Below, piece after piece: positions 6,753 through 13,666 of a stretch of DNA of 29,646 nt. Made by a program: the position numbers and the translations under genes. Each line of letters opens with the position of its first letter. The first letter of the stretch is position 1. Under the pieces are notes generated by a model. The model had not been told where the DNA came from. It saw only the letters and a program-made list of their open reading frames with translations, and did no database searches. The DNA comes from JBDRGC01 sp043818215 (GTDB lineage Bacteria; Chloroflexota; Anaerolineae; Anaerolineales; UBA11858): the NCBI GenBank assembly GCA_043818215.1, contig JBDRGC010000033.1, forward strand, positions 1-29,646, read 5' to 3'.

Positions 6753-6779
6753 AACCGAAAGTGCGTCGCACCTTCGGTT
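6753..6779. terminator. Strong hairpin between the two tRNA-Ser genes
   Basis: A 13-bp inverted repeat (AACCGAAAGTGCG and CGCACCTTCGGTT, one mismatch) is separated by a single base. It sits between two minus-strand tRNA genes and may be a terminator or a processing signal. There is no long U-run on the minus strand, only TTAAAAT. Confidence 0.5.
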
Positions 6780-6817
6780 TCTCGCGAACCGCTCGAACTC
6801 TATCCGGTAATTCTATA

Positions 6818-6907
<90 letters not shown>

Positions 6908-7081
6908 TTTATGTTAACAACAGGGGAACCCCTCCCGAGCGGTTTGGATTTTACCACAGGAAACAGGCGGAGGCAATGTCGATGCGTGCGCACGTTTGCG
7001 CGTTGGCGCCCACGAGTATACAACAAGGCCTGTATTTTGTGGTATGATTCCGCCGCAAGATTAACCCATTTTAGAGGTAAT

Positions 7082-7462
7082 ATGGAAGAAGACAAAATTA
7101 CAATTATCGAGGGTCCCCCTCCCACTTTCGAAATGATTCCCGAACTTTGGGTGCATGGTCTGGCAGAGGGGTCAACACAGGCTGAAATGGTTGTTACCCG
7201 CCTCCGAACGCTCAACGGGCCAGCGCTTATCGAACGCTGTCATCATGCCTGGCGTAACAAGCAAACCATCAGTCTGGAATATCGCACTCGTGATGGCCTA
7301 CATACCGAAGCCCCTATTGTCGCAGCCCGCCACGTCGAAATGGACGAGGGAGATGTTTTGCTGCTATGGCTGCGTCTCACGGATGAGGCCGTTGAGTTGG
7401 AAATGGGCTACAACAGCGATACTGACGACGAAGATGATTTGGACTTGGACGTTATGTTCTAA
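7082..7462 (+). CDS. Conserved-looking acidic hypothetical protein
   Basis: The 126-residue protein matches no family I recognise. I chose the ATG at 7082 because GAGG lies 6 nt upstream. The frame remains open to 6911, but that part overlaps the tRNA-Ser leader and has no ribosome binding site. The sequence has an alternating hydrophobic pattern (for example DVLLLWLRLTDEAVELEMGY) that suggests a small beta-rich domain. It ends in a strongly acidic tail of mostly Asp and Glu with DLDLDVMF at the end. There is no signal peptide, membrane segment or cysteine pair. It is followed by a structured leader and an enoyl-CoA hydratase gene, but the 145-bp gap argues against tight coupling. TATGAT at 7043-7048 could be a -10 element, without a good -35. 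Confidence 0.7.
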   Translation: MEEDKITIIEGPPPTFEMIPELWVHGLAEGSTQAEMVVTRLRTLNGPALIERCHHAWRNKQTISLEYRTRDGLHTEAPIVAARHVEMDEGDVLLLWLRLTDEAVELEMGYNSDTDDEDDLDLDVMF

Positions 7463-7516
7463 TGATCTTTCGTTTTGATTCGAATGAGATATCTTCTCAA
7501 AAAGAGGGAGGGAGGG

Positions 7517-7548
7517 TGCTATAGTGCCCTGCGGGTATAGAGAAGATA
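7517..7548 (+). repeat. 32-nt dispersed element, forward copy (extended -10-like)
   Basis: This element begins TGCTATAGTGCCCTG and is matched at 29 of 32 positions by the reverse complement of 9633-9664. TG-C-TATAGT resembles an extended -10 promoter element. The last nine bases plus one upstream (7540-7548, GAGAAGATA) pair with 7490-7498, so it also forms a 9-bp outer stem. It lies 60 nt before the enoyl-CoA hydratase ATG. Confidence 0.7.
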
Positions 7549-7559
7549 CCAGATGAACT

Positions 7560-7589
7560 TACTCCCAAGTTATGCACAACTTGGGAGTA
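7560..7589 (+). promoter_or_regulatory. Hairpin in the leader of the enoyl-CoA hydratase gene
   Basis: A perfect 12-bp inverted repeat (TACTCCCAAGTT and AACTTGGGAGTA) with a 6-nt loop ends 18 nt before the ATG at 7608 and just upstream of AAGGAG. It could terminate the preceding transcript or serve as an mRNA-stability or regulatory structure. The tail is TGATTTTAA, which is poor as a U-tract. Confidence 0.55.
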
Positions 7590-7607
7590 TGATTTTAAGG
7601 AGATGTC

Positions 7608-8393
7608 ATGTCTACTTCACCCCCGGTATTTAGTACATTCGAAGAAGGGGTTTACACCATCACATTGAATCGCCCTCAGCGGGCTAATGCTTTCGATTAC
7701 GGGATGGCAAAGGCATTGCAGGCTGCCCTTAAAAATGCGGCCCGCGATCCCCAGATCCGTTGTGTGCTGTTGACGGGGGCAGGAGCGGTCTTCAGCGCCG
7801 GGCAAGATTTGAGCGAGGTGCAGTCAACTGAGAGCATCTCGTACCGCGAGCATATGCAAAGAACGTACAATCCAATCATTCTGCAAATCCGTCACCTGGA
7901 AAAGCCTGTGCTGGCAGCCCTCAAAGGGGCCGTCGCTGGTGCTGCGCTGGGAATCGCCCTGGCCCGCGATATGCGCATAGCGGCACAAAACACTCTATTT
8001 ACAGTCGGGTTTCTGAAAGTTGGTTTAGTGCCCGACTCGGCAGTGTCTCTCTTATTGCCCGCCGTGATAGGATTGGGACAAGCCAGCGAGTTGGCCTTTA
8101 TGAACACACCTTTCGACGCCGAACAAGCTCTGACATGGGGGTTGGTCAACCGGGTGGTGCCTGCCGACGACCTGGACGCGCTTGCTTTTCAGTGGGCTTC
8201 TGAATTGACCCAGGGGCCGGTTGGCACGATGGGATTGACAAAACGGGCTTTCAATAAAGCGGTATTGCCGCACCTGGAGCAAGTACTGGACTACGAAGCC
8301 CATCTTCAAGCAATTGCCCAACATGGGGACGAACACCGGGAAGGGGTGCGGGCATTCTTGGAAAAGCGCAAACCACGATTCACAGGTGCGTGA
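7608..8393 (+). CDS. Enoyl-CoA hydratase/isomerase family protein
   Basis: The 261-residue cytoplasmic crotonase-fold enzyme acts on an acyl-CoA. The oxyanion-hole segments are present: FSAGQDL around 62-68 and GAVAGAALG around 107-115. At the position of the hydratase catalytic glutamates the sequence reads VGLVPDSAVSLLLP, with D143. An aspartate there is typical of the PaaG-type isomerase and related subgroup rather than classical enoyl-CoA hydratase, so an isomerase or ring-modifying reaction is plausible. The exact substrate is not determined. The C-terminal helical region (about 190-261) is of normal length. AAGGAG precedes the ATG. No other beta-oxidation gene is nearby. The gene converges on the fkbM-type gene. 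Confidence 0.9.
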   Translation: MSTSPPVFSTFEEGVYTITLNRPQRANAFDYGMAKALQAALKNAARDPQIRCVLLTGAGAVFSAGQDLSEVQSTESISYREHMQRTYNPIILQIRHLEKPVLAALKGAVAGAALGIALARDMRIAAQNTLFTVGFLKVGLVPDSAVSLLLPAVIGLGQASELAFMNTPFDAEQALTWGLVNRVVPADDLDALAFQWASELTQGPVGTMGLTKRAFNKAVLPHLEQVLDYEAHLQAIAQHGDEHREGVRAFLEKRKPRFTGA

Positions 8394-8486
8394 TCCCGTA
8401 GAACCACGCATCGGGACGATGTGCGCGGAGCGTAACCCATATTTTCACGTTTCACGTTTTCACGCACCACGCCTCCCACATCACAC

Positions 8487-8508
8487 ACGCCGATATCTTG
8501 TTCGGCGT
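8487..8508. terminator. Candidate bidirectional terminator between convergent genes
   Basis: A 7-bp inverted repeat (ACGCCGA and TCGGCGT, loop 8) lies in the 118-bp gap between two convergent genes, just after the FkbM-type stop side. A patch of CACGTTT words at 8446-8465 precedes it. Confidence 0.4.
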
Positions 8509-8511
8509 AAT

Positions 8512-9240
8512 TCACCTGTATCGGGAGTAAGAGAATATATCAGAATCATCCCGGCAAAAGAAAATATCCATTTGCCAAAAGGACTTATCGTAAGCCCGCA
8601 GTAATGGGCCGGCTATGTCGTAGCAACGGAAGCCCAATTTTTCCATGTGAGAACACATTTCATGAAACCTGATAGCGTGGTCTGTTATCTTGAAATTATA
8701 GACTTCCATTATGATGACATTTGTGTTCTCGAGCGTTTCCCGGGCACCAACGAGAATCGGAAGCTCATAGCCATGAGTATCGAATTTCAATAGGAAAGGC
8801 CCTTCCATTTGCTTCTCGGATACAATGACGTCAATCGTTTTTGCGGGTACAAGTCGGAGATTACCGCCAGTTCCATCTACCGTGCTGCCATCTAAATCGT
8901 CTGATACATTAAGCATAACTTCGTTGGTATTCGAATCCCCGGCCACACAAAGAACGTAGTCGAAGTTCATGTTCTTGCGCTTGAGATACTCTAAAGCAAG
9001 CTCTCTTTCTCGAAGCGGTTCGATGGCTACGAAGGATGCGTCAGGAAAAAACTTCATTGCGCCCACACTCCACGTGCCATCCGAGGCCCCAATATCGATA
9101 ACGCTTTCGATGGCAATATTATGATCACGAATCCGTTGAATGGCCGCTGACATCTCGAAATCATCTTGGGCGCTTCTGACTATTTTTACACGCAGTGGTC
9201 TCAGGAGCGAATCCACAATTCTCAAGATAGTTCTCTTCAT
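8512..9240 (-). CDS. FkbM family SAM-dependent methyltransferase
   Basis: The 242-residue protein has the SAM-binding motif I in SVIDIGASDGTWS (about 46-58), the acidic loop VAIEPLRE, and the family block GPFLLKFDTHGYELPILVGA. In FkbM enzymes the lysine/aspartate and GYE of that block lie in the active site. Family members O-methylate sugars or polyketides and are common in polysaccharide clusters. Target choice cannot be read from sequence. GAGGAG lies 6 nt before the ATG on the minus strand. It diverges from the oxidoreductase-methyltransferase-glycosyltransferase genes across a 540-bp regulatory-looking gap, so it probably belongs to the same surface-glycan locus. Confidence 0.9.
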   Translation of the reverse strand: MKRTILRIVDSLLRPLRVKIVRSAQDDFEMSAAIQRIRDHNIAIESVIDIGASDGTWSVGAMKFFPDASFVAIEPLRERELALEYLKRKNMNFDYVLCVAGDSNTNEVMLNVSDDLDGSTVDGTGGNLRLVPAKTIDVIVSEKQMEGPFLLKFDTHGYELPILVGARETLENTNVIIMEVYNFKITDHAIRFHEMCSHMEKLGFRCYDIAGPLLRAYDKSFWQMDIFFCRDDSDIFSYSRYR

Positions 9241-9371
9241 AAGGTCTCCTCGGTCTTACACTCAATGAACTGCAATATACCCGTTGGTAGTTGTAAAAAA
9301 GTAAGTGATGTGCTATATCAAAGATGCTCCCAGCGCCGTCCCCGCCGCCGAGGACGACGGCTAGAGCATTT

Positions 9372-9387
9372 TGTGATTGTAATCACT
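9372..9387. promoter_or_regulatory. CRP/FNR-like operator
   Basis: TGTGATTGTAATCACT fits the CRP-family consensus TGTGA-N6-TCACA at nine of ten positions and is a near-perfect dyad (GTGATT, two bases, AATCAC). It lies 132 bp upstream of the FkbM-type ATG. Whether a CRP-family regulator of this organism uses this consensus is not known. Confidence 0.4.
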
Positions 9388-9455
9388 TTTACCATCTAAC
9401 CACTACCTACTCGTTGATGAATTGTATCACCTACCGGCCGTTTTCAATATCGAGA

Positions 9456-9482
9456 CAGCAATTTCCGGTACGGGAATTGTTG
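9456..9482. repeat. Dispersed CAGCAATTCCCGG palindrome, copy 2
   Basis: CAGCAATTTCCGG is followed after two bases by CGGGAATTGTTG, an imperfect inverted repeat of the same sequence as the arms at 21067-21123. Confidence 0.65.
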
Positions 9483-9632
9483 CTTTGCGAGGCATTCCTG
9501 AGGGGTGCTTCGCAAAGGAACCCGGTTCCTGCGCGTCATTATTGCAAAAGGCTATGTATTACTTTATGCCCATTATCAGCATGTGAGTAGATATGCTAAA
9601 ATGTATCCAGGTAGTTCACTGTGAGATTTTTT

Positions 9633-9664
9633 TATCATCTCAATACCCACAGGGCACTATAGCA
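9633..9664 (-). repeat. 32-nt dispersed element, reverse copy
   Basis: The minus strand reads TGCTATAGTGCCCTGTGGG and onward. It differs from 7517-7548 at only three of 32 positions. In this orientation the TG-C-TATAGT motif points toward the FkbM-type gene, whose ATG is about 390 nt away. The downstream leader can form a GAGAT/ATCTC stem at about 9622-9642. Confidence 0.7.
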
Positions 9665-9676
9665 AATGGGGAAAGA

Positions 9677-9733
9677 CGGTGGGCTGCAAAATGCGTCTGC
9701 GGCGCCTTTCACAGCCCACCGCCCCTCTTTTTT
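9677..9733 (+). terminator. Rho-independent-type terminator or attenuator before the oxidoreductase gene
   Basis: A 10-bp stem (CGGTGGGCTG and CAGCCCACCG) with a 25-nt loop is followed by CCCCTC and a run of six T at 9728-9733. It lies 50 nt upstream of the ATG at 9783 on the same strand. It therefore either ends an upstream leader transcript (attenuation) or stops read-through from an unrelated promoter. Confidence 0.65.
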
Positions 9734-9782
9734 GAAAAGACACAGGATTTTTTTATTTGAATGATACCAGGGGTTTTCCAAT

Positions 9783-10973
9783 ATGTCTTTGACCAACGCA
9801 CAAAAAATTAAAATCGGGATTATTGGAACCGGATTCATTGCAAGTGGGCTTTCTCAGACAATCGGGGAATATGAGGATTGGAGCGTCTCCCGGGTCTTGA
9901 CCCGCAGGCCCTTGCAATCTTGCAGGGGTTTTCCCCTGCAAGGCCGGCTCACTAATTCTGTCCATGAGCTGATCGATCATGCCGACTTGATTGTCGAATG
10001 TAGCGGGGATGTCCTCCACGCCACCGATGTAATTGCCAAAGCATTGGAGGCATCGCTTCCAGTGGTTACTATGAATAGCGAATTTCACGTCACAACTGGC
10101 TCATATTTCGTCGACCGGGGCATTCTCACAGAAGCGGAGGGGGATCAGCCGGGAAACCTGGCAGCGTTGCGGGACAACGCTCTGGCGATGGGGTTCCAAC
10201 CTCTGGTTTATGGCAATGTAAAAGGTTTTTACAATCCCAATCCCACTTTCGAAGATATGAATTACTGGTCTAAAAAGCAGGGGATCAGCCTCCAAACTGT
10301 CACGGCGGCAACGGATGGGACGAAAATTCAGTTTGAGCAAGCCTTGGTCGCCAACGGATTTGGGGCTGAGATCGTCCAATCTGGCTTGCTCGGACTTCAA
10401 CCGGATAACATCGAAGAGGGAACGCACCTGCTGGCTGAAGAAGCCAAACGATTGGGAACACCTGTTAGCGATTATCTCCTTCTCCCTAAATCTGATGTCA
10501 GAATCTTCATTGTTGGTGAACATCATCCCCGCGACAAAAAAGCCCTCCGATATTTAAAGATGGGGGATGGGCCATATTACTTACTAAAGCACAATACGAT
10601 TCTCACCTATCTTGAAATTCCTAAAACCATCAGGCGAATGCTGGATGGGGGCTTACCCCTGCTCGATAATTCGCGACATCCGCGCATCAGTGTAGCAGCT
10701 GTTGCTAAACGGCAACTTTCCCCTGGTGAGCAAATAGAAAGAGGCATCGGCAGCTTCGATGTGGGTGGGATGGCTGTACGGATCGTTGAGTACCCCGAAC
10801 ATCTCCCGATTGGGCTGATGGCGAATGCGACGATCACGCGAAACATCGAACCTGGACAGATGATCCGTTTCGAGGATGTGGAGATTCCCCCCAGCCTGGC
10901 CGCGGAGATATGGGAAACTATCCAGTCCGAATTGGTTGAGAACGAGAAAATGGGCAAGCGAGGCAGCTTATGA
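9783..10973 (+). CDS. NAD(P)-dependent oxidoreductase with C-terminal SAF domain (COG4091/DRL-like)
   Basis: The 396-residue protein opens with a Rossmann NAD(P)-binding fold (IGIIGTGFIASG, glycines 12, 15 and 17) like homoserine dehydrogenase. It ends with a SAF-type domain (about 305-380). This combination defines the predicted homoserine-dehydrogenase group COG4091, to which the DXR-like (DRL) reductoisomerase of Brucella belongs. The reaction here is probably on a sugar-like substrate, because the next gene, overlapping by ATGA, is a sugar C-methyltransferase and a glycosyltransferase follows. Whether it has DXR activity cannot be said. An exact 10-bp palindrome lies inside the coding region and codes CRGFPLQ. 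The gene follows a terminator-like hairpin. The Shine-Dalgarno sequence is weak (GGGG at 9771-9774). Confidence 0.8.
   Translation: MSLTNAQKIKIGIIGTGFIASGLSQTIGEYEDWSVSRVLTRRPLQSCRGFPLQGRLTNSVHELIDHADLIVECSGDVLHATDVIAKALEASLPVVTMNSEFHVTTGSYFVDRGILTEAEGDQPGNLAALRDNALAMGFQPLVYGNVKGFYNPNPTFEDMNYWSKKQGISLQTVTAATDGTKIQFEQALVANGFGAEIVQSGLLGLQPDNIEEGTHLLAEEAKRLGTPVSDYLLLPKSDVRIFIVGEHHPRDKKALRYLKMGDGPYYLLKHNTILTYLEIPKTIRRMLDGGLPLLDNSRHPRISVAAVAKRQLSPGEQIERGIGSFDVGGMAVRIVEYPEHLPIGLMANATITRNIEPGQMIRFEDVEIPPSLAAEIWETIQSELVENEKMGKRGSL
9919..9942. repeat. Perfect palindrome inside the oxidoreductase gene
   Basis: CTTGCAGGGG, a TTTT loop and CCCCTGCAAG form a 10-bp stem of 24 nt, exactly eight codons. It falls in the loop after the first Rossmann unit. 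It looks like an inserted intergenic-type palindrome kept in frame. Confidence 0.7.
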
Positions 10974-12211
10974 CTGCTAGAACTCGATCAGACGGAAGAG
11001 CACAAACCTGCCGGATTTGTGGTGCAGATGTGTTCACCTTGATCGACCTCGGAAAGAATCCCTTTGCCAATGCACTCGTGACGAATGCTGCGGAGGCAGT
11101 TGAAACCTATCCACTGGTATTGAATGTTTGCTCGAAATGCGCTACAGCCCAGTTGGGTTATTGCGCCAATGATTTCGAACTGTATTCCAACTACCTTTAC
11201 GTTACCCCAAAGAGCGTCGCGCTTTCTGGTCACTACGAGTGGACGATCCAGTTTTTGAAAAACCATGGGCATCTATCCGAAACATCACGCGTGCTCGAAA
11301 TTGGAAGTAACGTGGGTCGATTCCTTGAGCATATTCGCCCGCACGTCCAGTCGATTATTGGAGTCGACCCGGCGATCAATATTGCCAAGACGGCAAACAA
11401 GCGGGGAATTCCTACAGTGAACGCATTTTTTAACCAGACTTCTGCTAAAGAGATTCTAAAGCAGCAAGGTCAAAAAGATTTGTTTATTGCCCGGCATTGT
11501 TTTGCCCATAACGAGAAGCCCTGGTTGATGCTTGATGGGATGCAGACTCTTATGCACGCCAATAGTGTTTTGATGATCGAGAACGCGTATTTTCTGGATA
11601 CAGTCACCCATTACGAATTCGACCAGATTTATCACGAGCACATGTATTACCACACACTGCGCAGCATTTCAGAAATTGCATCCCGCCGGGGATTGAAACT
11701 TATCGATGTTATCCACACCTCCATTCACGGGGGTACGATATTGTATATCGTCAAGGCTAAAGGCGCAGAAGATGCGGTCTCTCCCAGGGTGGCACAGTAT
11801 CGGGGACGCGAAAATGACATGCACCGGGAATCGTTTTACCGTGATTTCACCACCCAGATCGAGAAAAATAAAAGAGAACTATCTATCCTCATCGAGAGGC
11901 TAAAATCCCAGGGAAAGACAATCCACGCTTATGGGGCCTCGGCGAAATCTACTACTCTTTTGAATCATTACGGCATCACAAGCGATAAAGTGCCTGTAGT
12001 GCTGGATTCTACCGTCGCCAAGCATGGCAAGTACATCCCCCTGGTCAATATCAAAGTGATTAGTGAAGAGGATGGGTTGCGGAATCCCCCGGATTATTAT
12101 TTGTTGACGATTTGGAATTACAAAGATGAAATCATCCGAAAAGTGCGCGCTATGGGAAATATGAAGTCGAAATTCATCTTGCCGCACCCACGGGTCGAGG
12201 TATGTGAGTAA
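10970..12211 (+). CDS. Sugar C-methyltransferase (NovU/TylCIII-like)
   Basis: The 413-residue enzyme has the three-part layout of deoxysugar C-methyltransferases. The N-terminal zinc-binding region has C14-x2-C17 and C54-x2-C57. The central SAM-binding fold has VLEIGSNVGRFLE. The C-terminal Rossmann-like domain begins near IHAYGASAKSTTLLNHYG. The catalytic block FDQIYHEHMYYHT with its histidines is intact. Known members methylate a keto carbon of a nucleotide-linked sugar to give a branched sugar. The gene overlaps the oxidoreductase by 4 bp (ATGA), which indicates translational coupling. The glycosyltransferase starts 9 nt after its stop. Together they suggest synthesis of a branched or modified sugar and its transfer. 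Confidence 0.9.
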   Translation: MTARTRSDGRAQTCRICGADVFTLIDLGKNPFANALVTNAAEAVETYPLVLNVCSKCATAQLGYCANDFELYSNYLYVTPKSVALSGHYEWTIQFLKNHGHLSETSRVLEIGSNVGRFLEHIRPHVQSIIGVDPAINIAKTANKRGIPTVNAFFNQTSAKEILKQQGQKDLFIARHCFAHNEKPWLMLDGMQTLMHANSVLMIENAYFLDTVTHYEFDQIYHEHMYYHTLRSISEIASRRGLKLIDVIHTSIHGGTILYIVKAKGAEDAVSPRVAQYRGRENDMHRESFYRDFTTQIEKNKRELSILIERLKSQGKTIHAYGASAKSTTLLNHYGITSDKVPVVLDSTVAKHGKYIPLVNIKVISEEDGLRNPPDYYLLTIWNYKDEIIRKVRAMGNMKSKFILPHPRVEVCE

Positions 12212-12220
12212 ACAAACATC

Positions 12221-13249
12221 ATGGCAGGTCAAAATTCTCCCCGGTCAGGCGAATTTGCTACCACAGTTTACGGCGGGTTTCGTGATCCGCGCTTCGCGGC
12301 CCGCGCAGTCGACATTCCAGTGCCTCGCTTACTCGAAAAACTACCCAGGGGCAGGTTTCGATTTTGGGACGAATGGACATTGCTCCTGCGGGTACTAAAG
12401 GCTGCTTGGAAAGAGAACGCTATTTTGCTTTTTAGCTCGCGAGGATACTATAAACCCGAGTTGATCGCGACGATTTTGATCGGGTTTTGGCCCAGACATT
12501 TCCGCCCCGCTGTTGTGTTCTATGGTGAGATGTACCAGCCCAACCTCGGGCTTTGCAACTTTTTCGAACGATTGGCGATGAAGCTCGTTGACCGTGCCGT
12601 GACATTGTATGTAGTCTATTCGGAAGACGACCGGGATTCCTTCGCTCGAACGTGGGGAGTACACCCTGATCGGATTCGAGTTTGTCTCTATTACACCTTC
12701 CACACCCGTGAGGAGGGCACGCCCCCGGAAAGGAAGCGCGGCCGGCATATCTTTGCAGGGGGCAATTCCTTTCGGGATTACACGCCGCTCTTAGAGGCGG
12801 CAAGACGAATGCCGGAGAATGAATTTGTCCTCTGCACTACGCGTCTCCCCCTGAATGGAAACTACCCTCCCAACGTTCGAGTTGGGCCGGTTCCCTTAGA
12901 AGAGTACCAGCGGCTGATCAATACCGCGGCTGTGGTCGTACTCCCATTAAAAAATGGGTTGAAGCGCAGCACCGGGATGCTGACATATCTTGAATCGATG
13001 TGGTCGAAAAAACTTAGTATTGTGACCGACGCGCTAGGGGTGTGTGAATATGTCCGCCATGAAGAAACCGGCATCCTGGTGGATGGTACTTCCGAAGGTT
13101 ATGTGAAGGCCATTCAATGGGCGCTAGACCCCATAAATCAGCCCCACATCCACAAAATCGTCAACCGGGCTTATGCTGCCGTCGTCGAGCAGTTTACATT
13201 GGAAAACCACGTGACCCGGCTGCTGGAAATCATGGATGAGGTATCTTGA
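12221..13249 (+). CDS. Glycosyltransferase, GT-B fold (GT4-like)
   Basis: The 342-residue protein resembles GT-B family 4 enzymes. Its N-terminal half shows hydrophobic strands such as NAILLFSS and PAVVFYGE. The C-terminal nucleotide-sugar-binding half starts near HIFAGGNSFRDY (about 177-188). A late segment (about 265-290) reads like the conserved E-x7-E region: LESMWSKKLSIVTDALGVCEYV. Such enzymes transfer an activated sugar to a growing glycan or lipid on the cytoplasmic face. There is no transmembrane segment, so membrane association would be peripheral. It is probably the last gene of the cassette that begins at 9783. The intergenic 13250-13423 has no recognisable terminator. Confidence 0.78.
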   Translation: MAGQNSPRSGEFATTVYGGFRDPRFAARAVDIPVPRLLEKLPRGRFRFWDEWTLLLRVLKAAWKENAILLFSSRGYYKPELIATILIGFWPRHFRPAVVFYGEMYQPNLGLCNFFERLAMKLVDRAVTLYVVYSEDDRDSFARTWGVHPDRIRVCLYYTFHTREEGTPPERKRGRHIFAGGNSFRDYTPLLEAARRMPENEFVLCTTRLPLNGNYPPNVRVGPVPLEEYQRLINTAAVVVLPLKNGLKRSTGMLTYLESMWSKKLSIVTDALGVCEYVRHEETGILVDGTSEGYVKAIQWALDPINQPHIHKIVNRAYAAVVEQFTLENHVTRLLEIMDEVS

Positions 13250-13423
13250 CTTGATAGCTGTGGAATTCTGGCATGGTTTGATTGTAATGAATGCAAATAG
13301 GTTAAAGTGAGAACTTAAGAGTCCCCAGGATTTTTTCGGCAAGTAAGTATTTGTAGATTGGGTAACGCGAGGTTGAGCGGCCTTCGTTGCTTGAAGACAT
13401 TGCGCAAAGCCACCTGGTTCAGG

Positions 13424-13666
13424 TTATTTACTATTGGCTCGTTTGACCAGCCACTCCATTCCCCACAGGATCAGGCCAATCAAAATCAGAGGAGCAGTGC
13501 CGGCAACCAGACACAGCAAGCCCATCATGGCGGCTCCCTGGCCGTAAATATAATAGATCAGTCCATCCCCCACCAGAAAAAGGATCAGTATAAAACCTGC
13601 CAGCAAGTGGATATTGGTCTGGCGGGCATAACGGCGTAAGTCACGTTTCATCATCTTCTGCGACAT
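13424..13666 (-). CDS. Small two-helix membrane protein
   Basis: The 80-residue product has two hydrophobic segments (about 20-40 and 46-70) and a basic N-terminus, consistent with an inner-membrane hairpin whose ends are cytoplasmic. It matches no family I can name. Its reading frame overlaps the 3' end of the diguanylate cyclase gene on the same strand by 26 nt. Internal ATGs at 13654 and 13651 would shorten the overlap to 11-14 nt, so the start is uncertain. Such an overlap suggests translational coupling, so a role linked to the cyclase is possible. Confidence 0.65.
   Translation of the reverse strand: MSQKMMKRDLRRYARQTNIHLLAGFILILFLVGDGLIYYIYGQGAAMMGLLCLVAGTAPLILIGLILWGMEWLVKRANSK

Larger units (their letters stand above)
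9241..9782. other. 540-bp divergent intergenic region rich in dyads
   Basis: No gene is visible. The region holds several dyads, listed separately: a CRP-like site at 9372-9387, a palindrome at 9456-9482, the reverse copy of the 32-nt element at 9633-9664 and a terminator-type hairpin at 9677-9733. A further stem at 9483-9517 joins CTTTGCGAGGCA to TGCTTCGCAAAG, one mismatch with an 11-nt loop. TAAAAT near 9597 could be a -10 element for the plus-strand genes, but no -35 matches. Confidence 0.6.

Noticed and set aside
9677..9733. T-box or other known riboswitch
   Set aside because: No T-box sequence or other recognisable riboswitch core is present; only the terminator stem and T-run can be supported.
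13358..13639. 93-codon plus-strand open frame
   Set aside because: It lies antisense to the small membrane protein, lacks a ribosome binding site, and has Gln/Asn-rich composition typical of a shadow frame.
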